This document shows, in pieces, positions 24,179 through 32,694 of a DNA stretch of 38,286 nt (position 1 is its first letter; the number at the start of each line of letters is the position of its first letter). The translations under genes were made by a program, and so were the position numbers. Origin of the DNA: Flavobacterium hydatis (GTDB lineage: Bacteria; Bacteroidota; Bacteroidia; Flavobacteriales; Flavobacteriaceae); assembly GCF_000737695.1 (NCBI RefSeq), contig NZ_JPRM01000048.1, positions 1 through 38,286 on the forward strand, in the 5' to 3' direction. Below the pieces are notes generated by a model. It was not told where the DNA came from. It saw nothing but the letters and a program-made list of their open reading frames with translations, and did not search any database.

Positions 24179-24799
24179 TTATATAATCACTTTTTGATTT
24201 CTTAAATAGTCCATAGCAAATTTTCCTTCATTAAAAAGTAAATCCAATACACTTAGGTTATTTATAAAGCCATGTTTGTCATCAAAAACCTGTGTGTAGT
24301 TTTCGAATGTGTTATTGTCCTTTTTTCCGTTTGCTAAGACTCTAAAATCCGAAATGCTAGCGTCAACCTCATGAAAGTATTCTGAGGTCTTAGCGTATTC
24401 TAATTTCATTCGTAGGCATTTTGAAACTATATCTAAAGCTTCAAAATTTAAGTCCATCAGGAATTGATGTTTCTTTTCGAAGAATGGGCGTATATCATCT
24501 TCAAAAAACTCAAAAAAAGGAGAGCTTCTATAAGCTGCCTCTAGTGATTTAAAATGCTGTTTTTGCCAATCGAATTCATTTTCTACCTGAATTTCTTTCG
24601 TTTTCTGGTGTGCGTTTTTAGAATGCTTAACAGGAATGTTTAGTAATTGTATTCCGTTAGGGCTATAAATATACGTACGGTTTCTGTTAGTTTGTTTCTG
24701 GAAATTATCTTCTACTTCAAAAGTAATATTTTCAGATTGAGCCATTACAGCACAATGACTAATTGAAGGAAAGTAGGTTGGGAGTAATAATGAATTCAT
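24179..24799 (-). CDS. WbqC family protein
   Basis: A 206-residue cytoplasmic protein of the WbqC family, found in O-antigen and other glycan clusters but also, as here, next to lepB in Bacteroidota. The pattern LLPTYFPSISHCAVMAQSE near the start, the NRTYIYSPNGIQLLNIPVKH segment, and WQKQHFKSLEAAYRSSPFFEFF are the family hallmarks. No membrane segment or signal. The biochemical function is not established. It is the last gene of the parA-to-wbqC minus-strand cluster, separated from lepB by 80 bases holding an inverted repeat. Confidence 0.9.
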   Translation of the reverse strand: MNSLLLPTYFPSISHCAVMAQSENITFEVEDNFQKQTNRNRTYIYSPNGIQLLNIPVKHSKNAHQKTKEIQVENEFDWQKQHFKSLEAAYRSSPFFEFFEDDIRPFFEKKHQFLMDLNFEALDIVSKCLRMKLEYAKTSEYFHEVDASISDFRVLANGKKDNNTFENYTQVFDDKHGFINNLSVLDLLFNEGKFAMDYLRNQKVII

Positions 24800-24816
24800 G
24801 TGATTTTTTGTTTGAT

Positions 24817-24861
24817 TGGTTAATCGCTTAATTATTAAAAATAGGAATAAACGATTAACCA
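24817..24861. repeat. Inverted repeat between lepB and the WbqC-like gene
   Basis: TGGTTAATCG (24817-24826) is the exact reverse complement of CGATTAACCA (24852-24861), separated by 25 AT-rich bases. AACGAATAAACG follows, echoing the arm. It may attenuate transcription from lepB into the wbqC-like gene; there is no clear T-run. Confidence 0.5.
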
Positions 24862-24879
24862 GTTAAACGAATAAACGTG

Positions 24880-26484
24880 TTATGCTTTTTTCTCTTTTCG
24901 TTTTCTCCAAAAATATTCGCCAATAAAGTAGGCTGCCAAGAGAAATAAGAAATGTTTGAAGTATGATTGTGGTTGCCCTTCACCGTCTACGGTAGTGAAA
25001 ACTCTATCCCAACGAACTTTATTTAGTCCTTTGCCGTGAGTATCCCAGCTCATCCATATAAATACAGGTTTCCCTATTACGTGGTCAAAAGGTACAAATC
25101 CCCAATATCTGGCATCGATAGAGTTGTCTCTATTGTCACCCATCATCCAATAATAATCTTGTTTAAATGTGTAAGTAGTAGCAAGTTTACCATTAATGAA
25201 AATCTGATTTCCTTTTACTTCTAAATCATTACGTTCGTATTCTGATATTAGACGTTTGTAAATAGGAAGTACTTTTAGGTTAATAGCAATTGTTTTTCCT
25301 TTTTGAGGAATATAAATTGGGCCGAAGAAATCATTATTCCAGTTGTAATCTTTGTTATGAGGGAATATTTTAGGATCTCTATCTCCTTTGTTTGCTTTTC
25401 TTAGCTCAAGACTTTCTACATAAGGATTGTTCTTGGCTTTGCTAACTGCTTCTGGGGTGGCTTGTACGTAATAAGTATCTGTTTTAGGATCGTAACCTAA
25501 ATCATCGGTAATATCATATTGTCTTAAAAGGTTTGAAATTTCTTCGTAAGAGGAGAATTTAACCTTAAATTTAATATTGTAAGAGAACTGTAGCCTAACT
25601 CTTTCGGTTTGCTTCATTTCTTTTCCATTAATAAAAACGAGTCCGTTTCTTATCTCTAGAGAATCTCCAGGAACTCCAACACATCTTTTTACTAAGTTGG
25701 TTTTTTTGTCAATTGGTTTGTAATAATTTCTATCTGGCGAAAAATTATTCATGTCCAAAAGAGTATCTGCAGGTTGATTAAAAACAACAATGTCATTGCG
25801 TTTTATTTCTTCGAAACCAGGAAGTCTTAAATAAGGTAATTGAAACTTGTTTAAAAGAGAGGTGTTTTTTTGTGTTACATCATCATTAAATAAGTATGAT
25901 TTCTTTTTTAGTCCTGGAATAGTGTCATGTACCATAGGCAAAGCTACTGTGGTCATAGGTATTCTTGCACCATAATTAACCTTGCTTACAAACAGAAAAT
26001 CACCTACAAGTAATGATTTTTCTAATGATGAACTTGGTATTGTAAAGGGTTGGATAAAATAGGTATGAACTAAGGTTGCAACAATTATTGCAAAAAGAAG
26101 CGAACTAAGTGTGTCTGCGGTTTTGTTTTCGGGTCTTAAACTTCTGTTTGCATTGTAATCTAATTTTTGAGTATAGTTTACATAATAGATGTAGAATCCG
26201 AAGGTAACAAGACCGAGAATAGTATCTAATGTAGATTTCTTTCCAAAAGTACGTAGGGTTTCAATCCAAACAATTGGAAACATAATTAGGTTAATAATTG
26301 GGATAAAAAGTAATATTGTCCACCAAGTTGGTCGACTGATAATTTTCATTAATACAATGGCATTGTAAACAGGGATTGCAGCTTCCCATTTTTTTCTTCC
26401 TGCTGCTTCATATAGTTTCCATGTTCCTATAAAATGAACTATTTGAATAATTAAGAAGAATACAAACCATGAATAAAATGTCAT
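24880..26484 (-). CDS. lepB: Signal peptidase I (downstream paralogue)
   Basis: It removes Sec and Tat signal peptides on the outer face of the inner membrane. At 534 residues it is much longer than E. coli LepB. Residues 1-110 are an extra membrane domain with about three helices (VFFLIIQIVHFIG, WTILLFIPIINLIMFPIVW, TILGLVTFGFYIYYV) typical of Bacteroidota. A further anchor (128-145) precedes IPSSSLEKSLLVGDF with nucleophile Ser153, then the general base Lys266 in NLVKRCVGVPGDSLEI, and MMGDNRDNSIDARYWG. A large central insertion (about 285-430) separates the last two motifs. One more membrane helix closes the protein. It is a tandem paralogue of the gene upstream, 43 bases away. Confidence 0.95.
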   Translation of the reverse strand: MTFYSWFVFFLIIQIVHFIGTWKLYEAAGRKKWEAAIPVYNAIVLMKIISRPTWWTILLFIPIINLIMFPIVWIETLRTFGKKSTLDTILGLVTFGFYIYYVNYTQKLDYNANRSLRPENKTADTLSSLLFAIIVATLVHTYFIQPFTIPSSSLEKSLLVGDFLFVSKVNYGARIPMTTVALPMVHDTIPGLKKKSYLFNDDVTQKNTSLLNKFQLPYLRLPGFEEIKRNDIVVFNQPADTLLDMNNFSPDRNYYKPIDKKTNLVKRCVGVPGDSLEIRNGLVFINGKEMKQTERVRLQFSYNIKFKVKFSSYEEISNLLRQYDITDDLGYDPKTDTYYVQATPEAVSKAKNNPYVESLELRKANKGDRDPKIFPHNKDYNWNNDFFGPIYIPQKGKTIAINLKVLPIYKRLISEYERNDLEVKGNQIFINGKLATTYTFKQDYYWMMGDNRDNSIDARYWGFVPFDHVIGKPVFIWMSWDTHGKGLNKVRWDRVFTTVDGEGQPQSYFKHFLFLLAAYFIGEYFWRKRKEKKA

Positions 26485-26527
26485 ATCAATTTTTTTTAAG
26501 TCAGATTATTGAACTAAGTATCAGTGA

Positions 26528-28084
26528 TTAGATATTCTTTTTCTCTTTTCTTTTTTTCCAGAAATACTCACCGATAAAAAATGCTGCAAGAGCAAACAAG
26601 AAATATTTAAAGTACGATTGTGGCTGACCTTCACCATTTACTGTAGTGAAAACTCTATCCCAACGCACTTTGCTCATTCCTTTACCGTTAGTATCCCAGC
26701 TCATCCAGATGAAAACTGGTTTTCCTACAATATGGTTTTCTGGAACGTAACCCCAGTAACGGCTATCTTCAGAGTTATGACGGTTATCTCCCATCATCCA
26801 ATAATAATCTTGTTTAAATGTATATGTTGTCGCAACTTTACCATTAATACGAATTTCTGAACCATTTACTTGTAAATCATTCCCTTCGTATTCTTTTATA
26901 ATCGCTTTGTAAAACGGTAAAGATTCAGTTGTTAATGCAACTGTTTTTCCTTTTTGAGGAATATAAATAGGGCCGAAATTATCGGCATTCCATTTGTTTA
27001 ACTGAGGGAAAATACCAGGATCAACTCCTTTTGCAATTTCTCTTCTTACATCAGTTATTCCTGGAACATTTCTTAATCTTGCCGCACTAGCTTCTGTTAA
27101 AGCTCTAAAATATAAGGTATCTTTTTTTACATCATCTTTAAAACCTGCACCATCAGTAATATCTAATTCTCTTAATAATGATTCAAAATCAATAGGTGTT
27201 TTTCCGTCTAAAGCTACTGCGTAAGAATATTGAGGTTTAGCTCTTTCTGGTAAAACTAAAACTTTGTTATTAATGTAAACGATTCCGTCTTTTATAGCCA
27301 AGCTATCGCCAGGAACACCAACACATCTTTTTACATAATTTGATTTTTTGTCAATTGGTTTGTCGGCTCTTCTTTTAGAAGTGTCAAAAAACTTATAAAC
27401 GGTATCCATTGGCCAGTTAAAAACGACAATATCTGTTCGTTTTATTTGTTCATAAGCAGGAAGTCTAAAATAAGGTAATTGAGGCCATTTTAGATATGAT
27501 TTTTGTTTAGTCATCGGGATAGAGTCATGTACCATTGGCAAGGCAATAGTTGTCATAGGAACTCTTGGTCCGTAGTTAACTTTACTTACAAATAAAAAGT
27601 CACCTATAAGTAATGATTTTTCTAATGATGAAGTAGGAATTGTATATGGTTGTACGATATAAGTATGAACTAAAGTAGCTACAATTATAGCAAAAAGAAG
27701 TGAACTAACTGTATCGGCAGTTTTGCTTTCTGGAGTTAGGCTTCTGTTAGCATTGTAATCTAATTTTTGAGTGTAATTAACGTAATAGATGTAAAAACCC
27801 AAAGTTACAAGACCTAGAACAGTGTCTAATGTAGATTTTTTTCCGAAAGTTCTTAAAGTTTCAATCCAGATTACCGGAAACATAATCAAGTTAATGATTG
27901 GGATAAAAAGCAATATTGTCCACCAAGTTGGTCGACCAATAATTTTCATTAGTACAATAGCATTATATACAGGAATTGCTGCTTCCCAACTTTTTCTTCC
28001 AGCAGCTTCATATAATTTCCAAGTTCCTATAAAGTGAATAACTTGCACTGCTAAAAAGAATACAAACCATAAATATAGTGTCAT
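26528..28084 (-). CDS. lepB: Signal peptidase I (upstream paralogue)
   Basis: A second, 518-residue signal peptidase I with the same layout: N-terminal membrane domain, anchor, IPTSSLEKSLLIGDF with Ser153, NYVKRCVGVPGDSLAI with Lys252, and MMGDNRHNSEDSRYWG. The first 160 residues are nearly identical to the downstream copy, while the central insertion (about 265-415) has drifted strongly. Relative to it, this copy lacks about 14 residues near 200, in KSYLKWPQLPY. Both catalytic residues are intact in both copies, so neither is a pseudogene. Differences in the insertion may alter substrate range. It follows dapB by 70 bases. Confidence 0.95.
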   Translation of the reverse strand: MTLYLWFVFFLAVQVIHFIGTWKLYEAAGRKSWEAAIPVYNAIVLMKIIGRPTWWTILLFIPIINLIMFPVIWIETLRTFGKKSTLDTVLGLVTLGFYIYYVNYTQKLDYNANRSLTPESKTADTVSSLLFAIIVATLVHTYIVQPYTIPTSSLEKSLLIGDFLFVSKVNYGPRVPMTTIALPMVHDSIPMTKQKSYLKWPQLPYFRLPAYEQIKRTDIVVFNWPMDTVYKFFDTSKRRADKPIDKKSNYVKRCVGVPGDSLAIKDGIVYINNKVLVLPERAKPQYSYAVALDGKTPIDFESLLRELDITDGAGFKDDVKKDTLYFRALTEASAARLRNVPGITDVRREIAKGVDPGIFPQLNKWNADNFGPIYIPQKGKTVALTTESLPFYKAIIKEYEGNDLQVNGSEIRINGKVATTYTFKQDYYWMMGDNRHNSEDSRYWGYVPENHIVGKPVFIWMSWDTNGKGMSKVRWDRVFTTVNGEGQPQSYFKYFLFALAAFFIGEYFWKKRKEKKNI

Positions 28085-28154
28085 ACTAATTTGTTTTAAA
28101 GTTTAAAATATAATTTTCGTTAAACGAATTTTATATTTCTAAATTGTTTTTTAT

Positions 28155-28853
28155 TTAAAATTCAAGAACATCTTTCATTGTAAAGATACCTTGCTTTCCT
28201 GCTAGCCATTCCGCAGCAATTACTGCTCCAAGGGCAAAGCCTTCGCGATTGTGTGCTGTATGCTTAATTTCGATACTGTCAATTCCTGAATTGTATGTTA
28301 CGGTATGTGTACCAGGAACAGCACCAATTCTTTTTGCTTCAATATGAATTTCTGTTGGCTGAGCTTCATCAAGAGTCCAATTTGTGTAAGCGCTATTTTC
28401 GATTACGCCTTTGGCTAATGAAATAGCTGTTCCGCTTGGAGCATCTAGTTTTTGAGTATGGTGAATCTCTTCCATATCAACTTTGTAACTATCAAATTTA
28501 GCCATCATTTTGGCTAAGTGCTCATTAAGTTCAAAGAAGATATTTACACCTAAACTAAAATTTGAGCTAGAGATAAAACCTCCCTTTTTTTCATTGCAAA
28601 GAGCAACCATTTCATCATAATGTTCTAGCCAGCCTGTTGTTCCCGAAACTACAGGAACATTAGCATTAAAAGCATTAGAAATGTTTGCAACTGCAGCAGA
28701 TGGAACGCTAAAATCGATGGCAACATTAGCAGTCTCAAGTCCTTCGTAGGTATTGAATTCATCTTTCTTTAAGACAATTTCATGACCTCTTTCTAAAGCA
28801 ATTCTTTCGATTACTTGCCCCATTTTTCCGTATCCTAAAAGCGCAATTTTCAT
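28155..28853 (-). CDS. dapB: 4-hydroxy-tetrahydrodipicolinate reductase
   Basis: It reduces the heterocyclic product of DapA in the diaminopimelate/lysine pathway, supplying peptidoglycan cross-links. The NAD(P) loop LLGYGKMGQ is at 5-13, DFSVPSA at 47-53, SGTTGW at 70-75, and the catalytic and substrate residues are in EEIHHTQKLDAPSGTA (His131, His132, Lys135; Ser140-Gly-Thr). At 232 residues it is the short form usual in Bacteroidota. It sits between the DUF5683 gene (46 bases) and the first lepB (70 bases) and is likely part of their transcript. Confidence 0.96.
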   Translation of the reverse strand: MKIALLGYGKMGQVIERIALERGHEIVLKKDEFNTYEGLETANVAIDFSVPSAAVANISNAFNANVPVVSGTTGWLEHYDEMVALCNEKKGGFISSSNFSLGVNIFFELNEHLAKMMAKFDSYKVDMEEIHHTQKLDAPSGTAISLAKGVIENSAYTNWTLDEAQPTEIHIEAKRIGAVPGTHTVTYNSGIDSIEIKHTAHNREGFALGAVIAAEWLAGKQGIFTMKDVLEF

Positions 28854-28899
28854 TTGTATGTTTATTTTAAATTCAAAAATTGCAGTTTATCACTGCAAT

Positions 28900-29463
28900 T
28901 TAAAAGTGGTAATTAAATGTTAGTCCAACGTTTGGTCGCAATGTTACATCGTCGGGATATATTTCTGGGCGTAATGATAATCTTTCATTTACGTTAAACT
29001 GAATTAATGCAGCATCAACATTTGCATCTATTATATTTAAAACATAAAAGCCCAAGGTTACTAGGGCAGATAAATCTCGATTACGTTGATAAAATTTTTG
29101 ACCTGCAATAAGTCTGCTATCGTCCAGATATTTATAGTCATCATCGTTGTAGCCTTCAAGCCTTCGCTTGTAGGCATCTCTATATTGATGGTATTTTTTA
29201 TTGTTATCAATGTAGAAATACAAACTTGTACCTATTGCTCCATAAACAAGAGGAATTTTCCAATATTTTTTATTGTATGCTTGTCCTAAACCTGGTAAAA
29301 TAGCAGAGTAAAAAGCGGCTTTTGCAGGAGTAAGTGGGTCTATCTCAATCGATTTTAGGGTGTCTTTTGCTACCAAGGCAGCTTCTTCTTTTTTTGACTG
29401 AGCAAAAAGAGTAGTGCTTCCTAATAGAAAAAAGAATAGACCTATGGGAACTATTTTATTCAC
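28900..29463 (-). CDS. DUF5683 domain-containing secreted/membrane protein
   Basis: A 187-residue protein with a signal peptide (1-21, cleavage near FAQ-S). The family core follows: PLTPAKAAFYSAILPGLGQAYNKKYWKIPLVYGAIGTSLYFY (about 43-84), a Pro-Gly-Leu-Gly-Gln-Ala-Tyr-Asn turn between hydrophobic helices, then a charged region rich in Tyr/Arg/Asp, another helix (about 133-150) and C-terminal strands ending NVGLTFNYHF, with a terminal Phe as in outer-membrane proteins. The start codon is GTG at 29463, whose G is the last base of the parB TAG stop, a one-base overlap that implies coupled translation. The function is unknown; its position beside parB and dapB is shared among flavobacteria. Confidence 0.85.
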   Translation of the reverse strand: MNKIVPIGLFFFLLGSTTLFAQSKKEEAALVAKDTLKSIEIDPLTPAKAAFYSAILPGLGQAYNKKYWKIPLVYGAIGTSLYFYIDNNKKYHQYRDAYKRRLEGYNDDDYKYLDDSRLIAGQKFYQRNRDLSALVTLGFYVLNIIDANVDAALIQFNVNERLSLRPEIYPDDVTLRPNVGLTFNYHF

Positions 29464-30362
29464 TACCCGTTTATTAATTTGATAATTCTGGCAAAGTCTT
29501 CTTCTGAGTGGAACGGAATTGTAATTTTTCCTTTTCCGTTTCCAGCAACTTTTATGTCGACTTTTGCACCAAAATAATTTGTAAATGTGCTTTTTTGATC
29601 CTCTTCGATATCAAATGAAGAAGCTTTTGGTTTTCCAGCAGGCTTAGGTTTTAAACTTTCGTGGTAGTTTTTTACCAAAGCTTCTGTTTCACGTACTGAT
29701 AAGTTGCGGCTAACAATTTTTTGGTAAATATCAGTCTGAACATCTAAATCGTCAACGTTTATAATTGCACGACCATGTCCCATACTAATAAAGCCGTCAC
29801 GAATACCAGTTTGGATAATCGGATCTAGTTTTAAAAGACGTAAGTAGTTTGCAATTGTAGAACGTTTTTTACCAACACGGTCACTCATTTGTTCTTGAGT
29901 TAACTGGATTTCATCAATCAAACGTTGGTAAGAAAGTGCAATCTCTATCGGATCTAAGTCATGACGTTGAATATTTTCAACCAATGCCATAACCAATGAT
30001 TCGTTATCATTTGCAATTCGGATGTATGCAGGAACATGCGTTAAGCCAATTAATGTTGAAGCACGTAAACGACGTTCTCCAGAAATTAATTGGTATTTAT
30101 TAAAGTCTAATTTTCGAACAGTTATAGGTTGAATCACACCAAGTTCCTTGATAGAAGTGGCTAGTTCACGTAATGAATCTTCATTAAAATTGCTTCGGGG
30201 TTGAAACGGATTTATTTCGATAGCACTAATTTCAAGCTCTATAATACTTCCTACAACCTTATCAGCATTTTTATCATCAACGGATTTTATATCATTTTCC
30301 GGATCTTTTAATAATGCAGATAGTCCTCTTCCTAAGGCTTGTTTTTTAATCGCTTTTGTCAT
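29463..30362 (-). CDS. parB: Chromosome partitioning protein ParB
   Basis: A CTP-dependent clamp that loads at parS sites and works with ParA to segregate origins. The 299 residues begin with the ParA-stimulating tail KKQALGRGLSALL. The N-terminal domain has NPFQPR (51-56), the CTP-binding GERRLRAS (95-102) and ENIQRHDL (129-136). The helix-turn-helix TQEQMSDRVGKKRSTIANYLRLL follows, and a Lys-rich linker leads to the C-terminal dimerisation region. It starts 5 bases after parA. I saw no parS-like palindrome (core CACGTG) in the window, although parS is often near parAB. Confidence 0.96.
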   Translation of the reverse strand: MTKAIKKQALGRGLSALLKDPENDIKSVDDKNADKVVGSIIELEISAIEINPFQPRSNFNEDSLRELATSIKELGVIQPITVRKLDFNKYQLISGERRLRASTLIGLTHVPAYIRIANDNESLVMALVENIQRHDLDPIEIALSYQRLIDEIQLTQEQMSDRVGKKRSTIANYLRLLKLDPIIQTGIRDGFISMGHGRAIINVDDLDVQTDIYQKIVSRNLSVRETEALVKNYHESLKPKPAGKPKASSFDIEEDQKSTFTNYFGAKVDIKVAGNGKGKITIPFHSEEDFARIIKLING

Positions 30363-30367
30363 AAAAA

Positions 30368-31135
30368 CTATTTACTGTTTTTCTTTATAATTTCTTGAGC
30401 CAAGTTTATGTAATTAACAGCTCCTTTACTTGTAGCGTCATAGTTTATAATGCTTTCACCAAAACTAGGAGCTTCACTTAATTTTACATTTCGTTGGATA
30501 ACGGTATCAAAAACCATATCGTTAAAGTGTTTTTGAACCTCTTCAACAACTTGATTAGATAAACGTAATCTCGAATCGTACATGGTTAGTAACAATCCTT
30601 CAATATCTAAGTCTGGGTTATGAATTTTTTGGATGCTTTTAATCGTGTTTAGTAATTTTCCTAAACCTTCAAGTGCAAAATATTCGCATTGAATAGGGAT
30701 AACTACAGAGTCAGCCGCTGTTAAAGCATTTAAAGTTAAAAGTCCTAATGAAGGAGCACAATCGATAATAATATAATCGTACTCATCTTTAACACTTTCT
30801 AATGCTTTTTTTAGCATGTATTCTCTGTTTTCTTTATCGACCAATTCGATTTCGATAGCAACAAGGTCAATGTGAGCCGGAATCACATCTACGTTTGGAG
30901 CTGTACATTGAATAATAGCTTCTTTTGGCGTATGACTGTGTTCCAGTATTTGATAGGTTCCAATCTCAACAACTTCTACATCAATACCAAGTCCTGATGT
31001 AGCATTTGCTTGAGGGTCAGCATCTATTAGTAATACTTTTTTTTCTAAAACACCTAATGAGGCCGCAAGATTTACAGATGTTGTAGTCTTTCCAACGCCT
31101 CCTTTTTGATTAGCAATCGCAATGATTTTGCCCAT
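30368..31135 (-). CDS. parA: Chromosome partitioning ATPase ParA (Soj type)
   Basis: A 255-residue deviant Walker ATPase that forms gradients on the nucleoid and drives origin separation. The deviant Walker A is KGGVGKTT (11-18), followed by LLIDADPQANATSGLG, then Walker B region YIIIDCAPSLGLLTLNAL. There is no N-terminal helix-turn-helix, so it is the chromosomal Soj type rather than the plasmid P1 type. It is the first gene of the cluster parA-parB-DUF5683-dapB-lepB-lepB-wbqC-like. Upstream is a 308-base non-coding region. Confidence 0.96.
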   Translation of the reverse strand: MGKIIAIANQKGGVGKTTTSVNLAASLGVLEKKVLLIDADPQANATSGLGIDVEVVEIGTYQILEHSHTPKEAIIQCTAPNVDVIPAHIDLVAIEIELVDKENREYMLKKALESVKDEYDYIIIDCAPSLGLLTLNALTAADSVVIPIQCEYFALEGLGKLLNTIKSIQKIHNPDLDIEGLLLTMYDSRLRLSNQVVEEVQKHFNDMVFDTVIQRNVKLSEAPSFGESIINYDATSKGAVNYINLAQEIIKKNSK

Positions 31136-31443
31136 TTATTTTCTGAATTTTGAACCGTAAAAATACGATTATTTATGGTTTTTGAAAATCTATTTTGTTA
31201 ACATTTGTTAAAGCCTGATTAATCGTCGTTTGGCAGCGTACTGTTTTTTAAATAGGTATAATTCCTAATGACGGTTTTAATTTATTTGTTTCAGGTTTAG
31301 TTTTTTCTATTTGAACGTTATTTAAAATAATAAATTTTTAGAGACTATTGAATATCAATTGATTGTTGATTAATAGCCTGAGAATTAGTATTTCTGATTC
31401 AAATGAGATAATGTTATTCAGATAAAGATTCAAGGTTGTTTAA
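31136..31443. other. 308-base intergenic region upstream of parA
   Basis: No gene. On the minus strand, TATTTTTA about 20 bases before parA resembles a -7 element (last base off). At 31345-31376, CTATT and AATAG with inner ATCAA/TTGAT pairs can fold into a hairpin after the DUF3999 gene, a possible weak terminator. The rest is AT-rich without visible motif. Confidence 0.5.
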
Positions 31444-32694
31444 TTATTCTTTTTTCATGTCTTTTACTAAACTTGCAGTAAAATATAAAATTGCAATTCC
31501 GCCAATTATAATGCATATCCACATAAACCATGATTGTTGCCAGAAAGATTTATTTTGAATTGTGGTATCTGCAGAAGCAATTTGTTTTATTTCGGATATT
31601 GAAGCTTCGGGTAAATTAGCCGAAATACTATTCTTGAAATTGGAAAGGTCATATTGAGGTTCGTTCAAATTATTGTTTCCTGTTTTTATAGTATAGTTTT
31701 CATTCGCATTTAAACTAGTAACTATAGAAACGGGTATTTGATAGAATTTTATTTCGCCAACACCCAATGGTGGATTATCCTGATTGTCGATAGAGATGTA
31801 GATTTCTTTCTCGAATATTTGCGGAACATTGAATGTGTTTTTTGTGTCCGAATTTAATTCGAAATAGGTAATGTTTTCTTCGTACGTTTCTGTTTTACGT
31901 TTTACTTTTCGAGTTGCATTTTTATAAATAGTAACATCTCGTTTGTAAAATTCTGGTTTCGAAATATCAAATGTAATTTGATCTATTATCTGTGGCGCAT
32001 CAAAAACAATGTGGATTTTTGTTTTCTTTTCTGCTGTAAGCTGAGTTAGCGAGCTACTCTTAGGGATTATTTCCTGTAGCGAATTGTTTTTTACTTGTTG
32101 GGTATAATTTCCTGCCTTTAGTATATTTATCGGTAATGTTTTTTTGTCATCAAAATCGATTTTTAAAAATTGATATGACGAAAGAGGAAATGATATAGTC
32201 TTGATAACATTTGTTTTATCATCGCTATTAAGGTCAGATAGGTTTTGTGCATTAGATAAGCCAAACCATTCTTTTTGGTCGTTACTCCCCGAAAGACTGT
32301 ATGTTTTTACCACATCGGAATTGGCAATAAAAAGCGAAATCTGATTAATACTTTTTGTTGATGGATTGGCAATAATAACAGACGAGCTCTTATTAGGAAT
32401 AACGGTTTTAGATACAATACTATATTCTTCGAAAGAATTAGAAAATGTTTCTTTTTCATTTCTCGCAACGAAATAAGGAACTTCAATTCCTTTTGAATCA
32501 AATATTCTAAAATCACTTAAATCTTCTTTGGATGCTGAACGAATTGCTGGCGGCAAAACGATTTTGTTTAATCCAGTTGATGTTACTGCTTTTATTTTTG
32601 CAGTAGTATTATATTGTGCAAACGAAAAGTTTACTAAGAACAATAGAAATAAAAATTTATTCGGCTTCATCAGTTTCATTGGGTTTGTTTTCAT
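31444..32694 (-). CDS. DUF3999-like exported membrane protein
   Basis: A 416-residue protein with an N-terminal signal peptide (about 10-26, FLFLLFLVNFSFAQ), a long beta-rich periplasmic part, and one C-terminal membrane helix (about 388-410, WFMWICIIIGGIAILYFTAS) with a short Lys-rich end. This matches the layout of DUF3999 proteins, which are encoded beside DUF2339 proteins in other phyla; the sequence match itself I judge moderate. Three in-frame ATGs (32694, 32679, 32670) compete; all lie within the end of the DUF2339 gene, and 32670 (MKPNKFLF) gives the cleanest signal peptide. Function unknown; the beta-rich part suggests a ligand- or glycan-binding role. Confidence 0.75.
   Translation of the reverse strand: MKTNPMKLMKPNKFLFLLFLVNFSFAQYNTTAKIKAVTSTGLNKIVLPPAIRSASKEDLSDFRIFDSKGIEVPYFVARNEKETFSNSFEEYSIVSKTVIPNKSSSVIIANPSTKSINQISLFIANSDVVKTYSLSGSNDQKEWFGLSNAQNLSDLNSDDKTNVIKTISFPLSSYQFLKIDFDDKKTLPINILKAGNYTQQVKNNSLQEIIPKSSSLTQLTAEKKTKIHIVFDAPQIIDQITFDISKPEFYKRDVTIYKNATRKVKRKTETYEENITYFELNSDTKNTFNVPQIFEKEIYISIDNQDNPPLGVGEIKFYQIPVSIVTSLNANENYTIKTGNNNLNEPQYDLSNFKNSISANLPEASISEIKQIASADTTIQNKSFWQQSWFMWICIIIGGIAILYFTASLVKDMKKE

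Noticed and set aside
24880..28084. Tandem lepB copies as an assembly duplication
   Set aside because: The copies differ in length, in the central insertion and throughout their third codon positions, so they are real paralogues.
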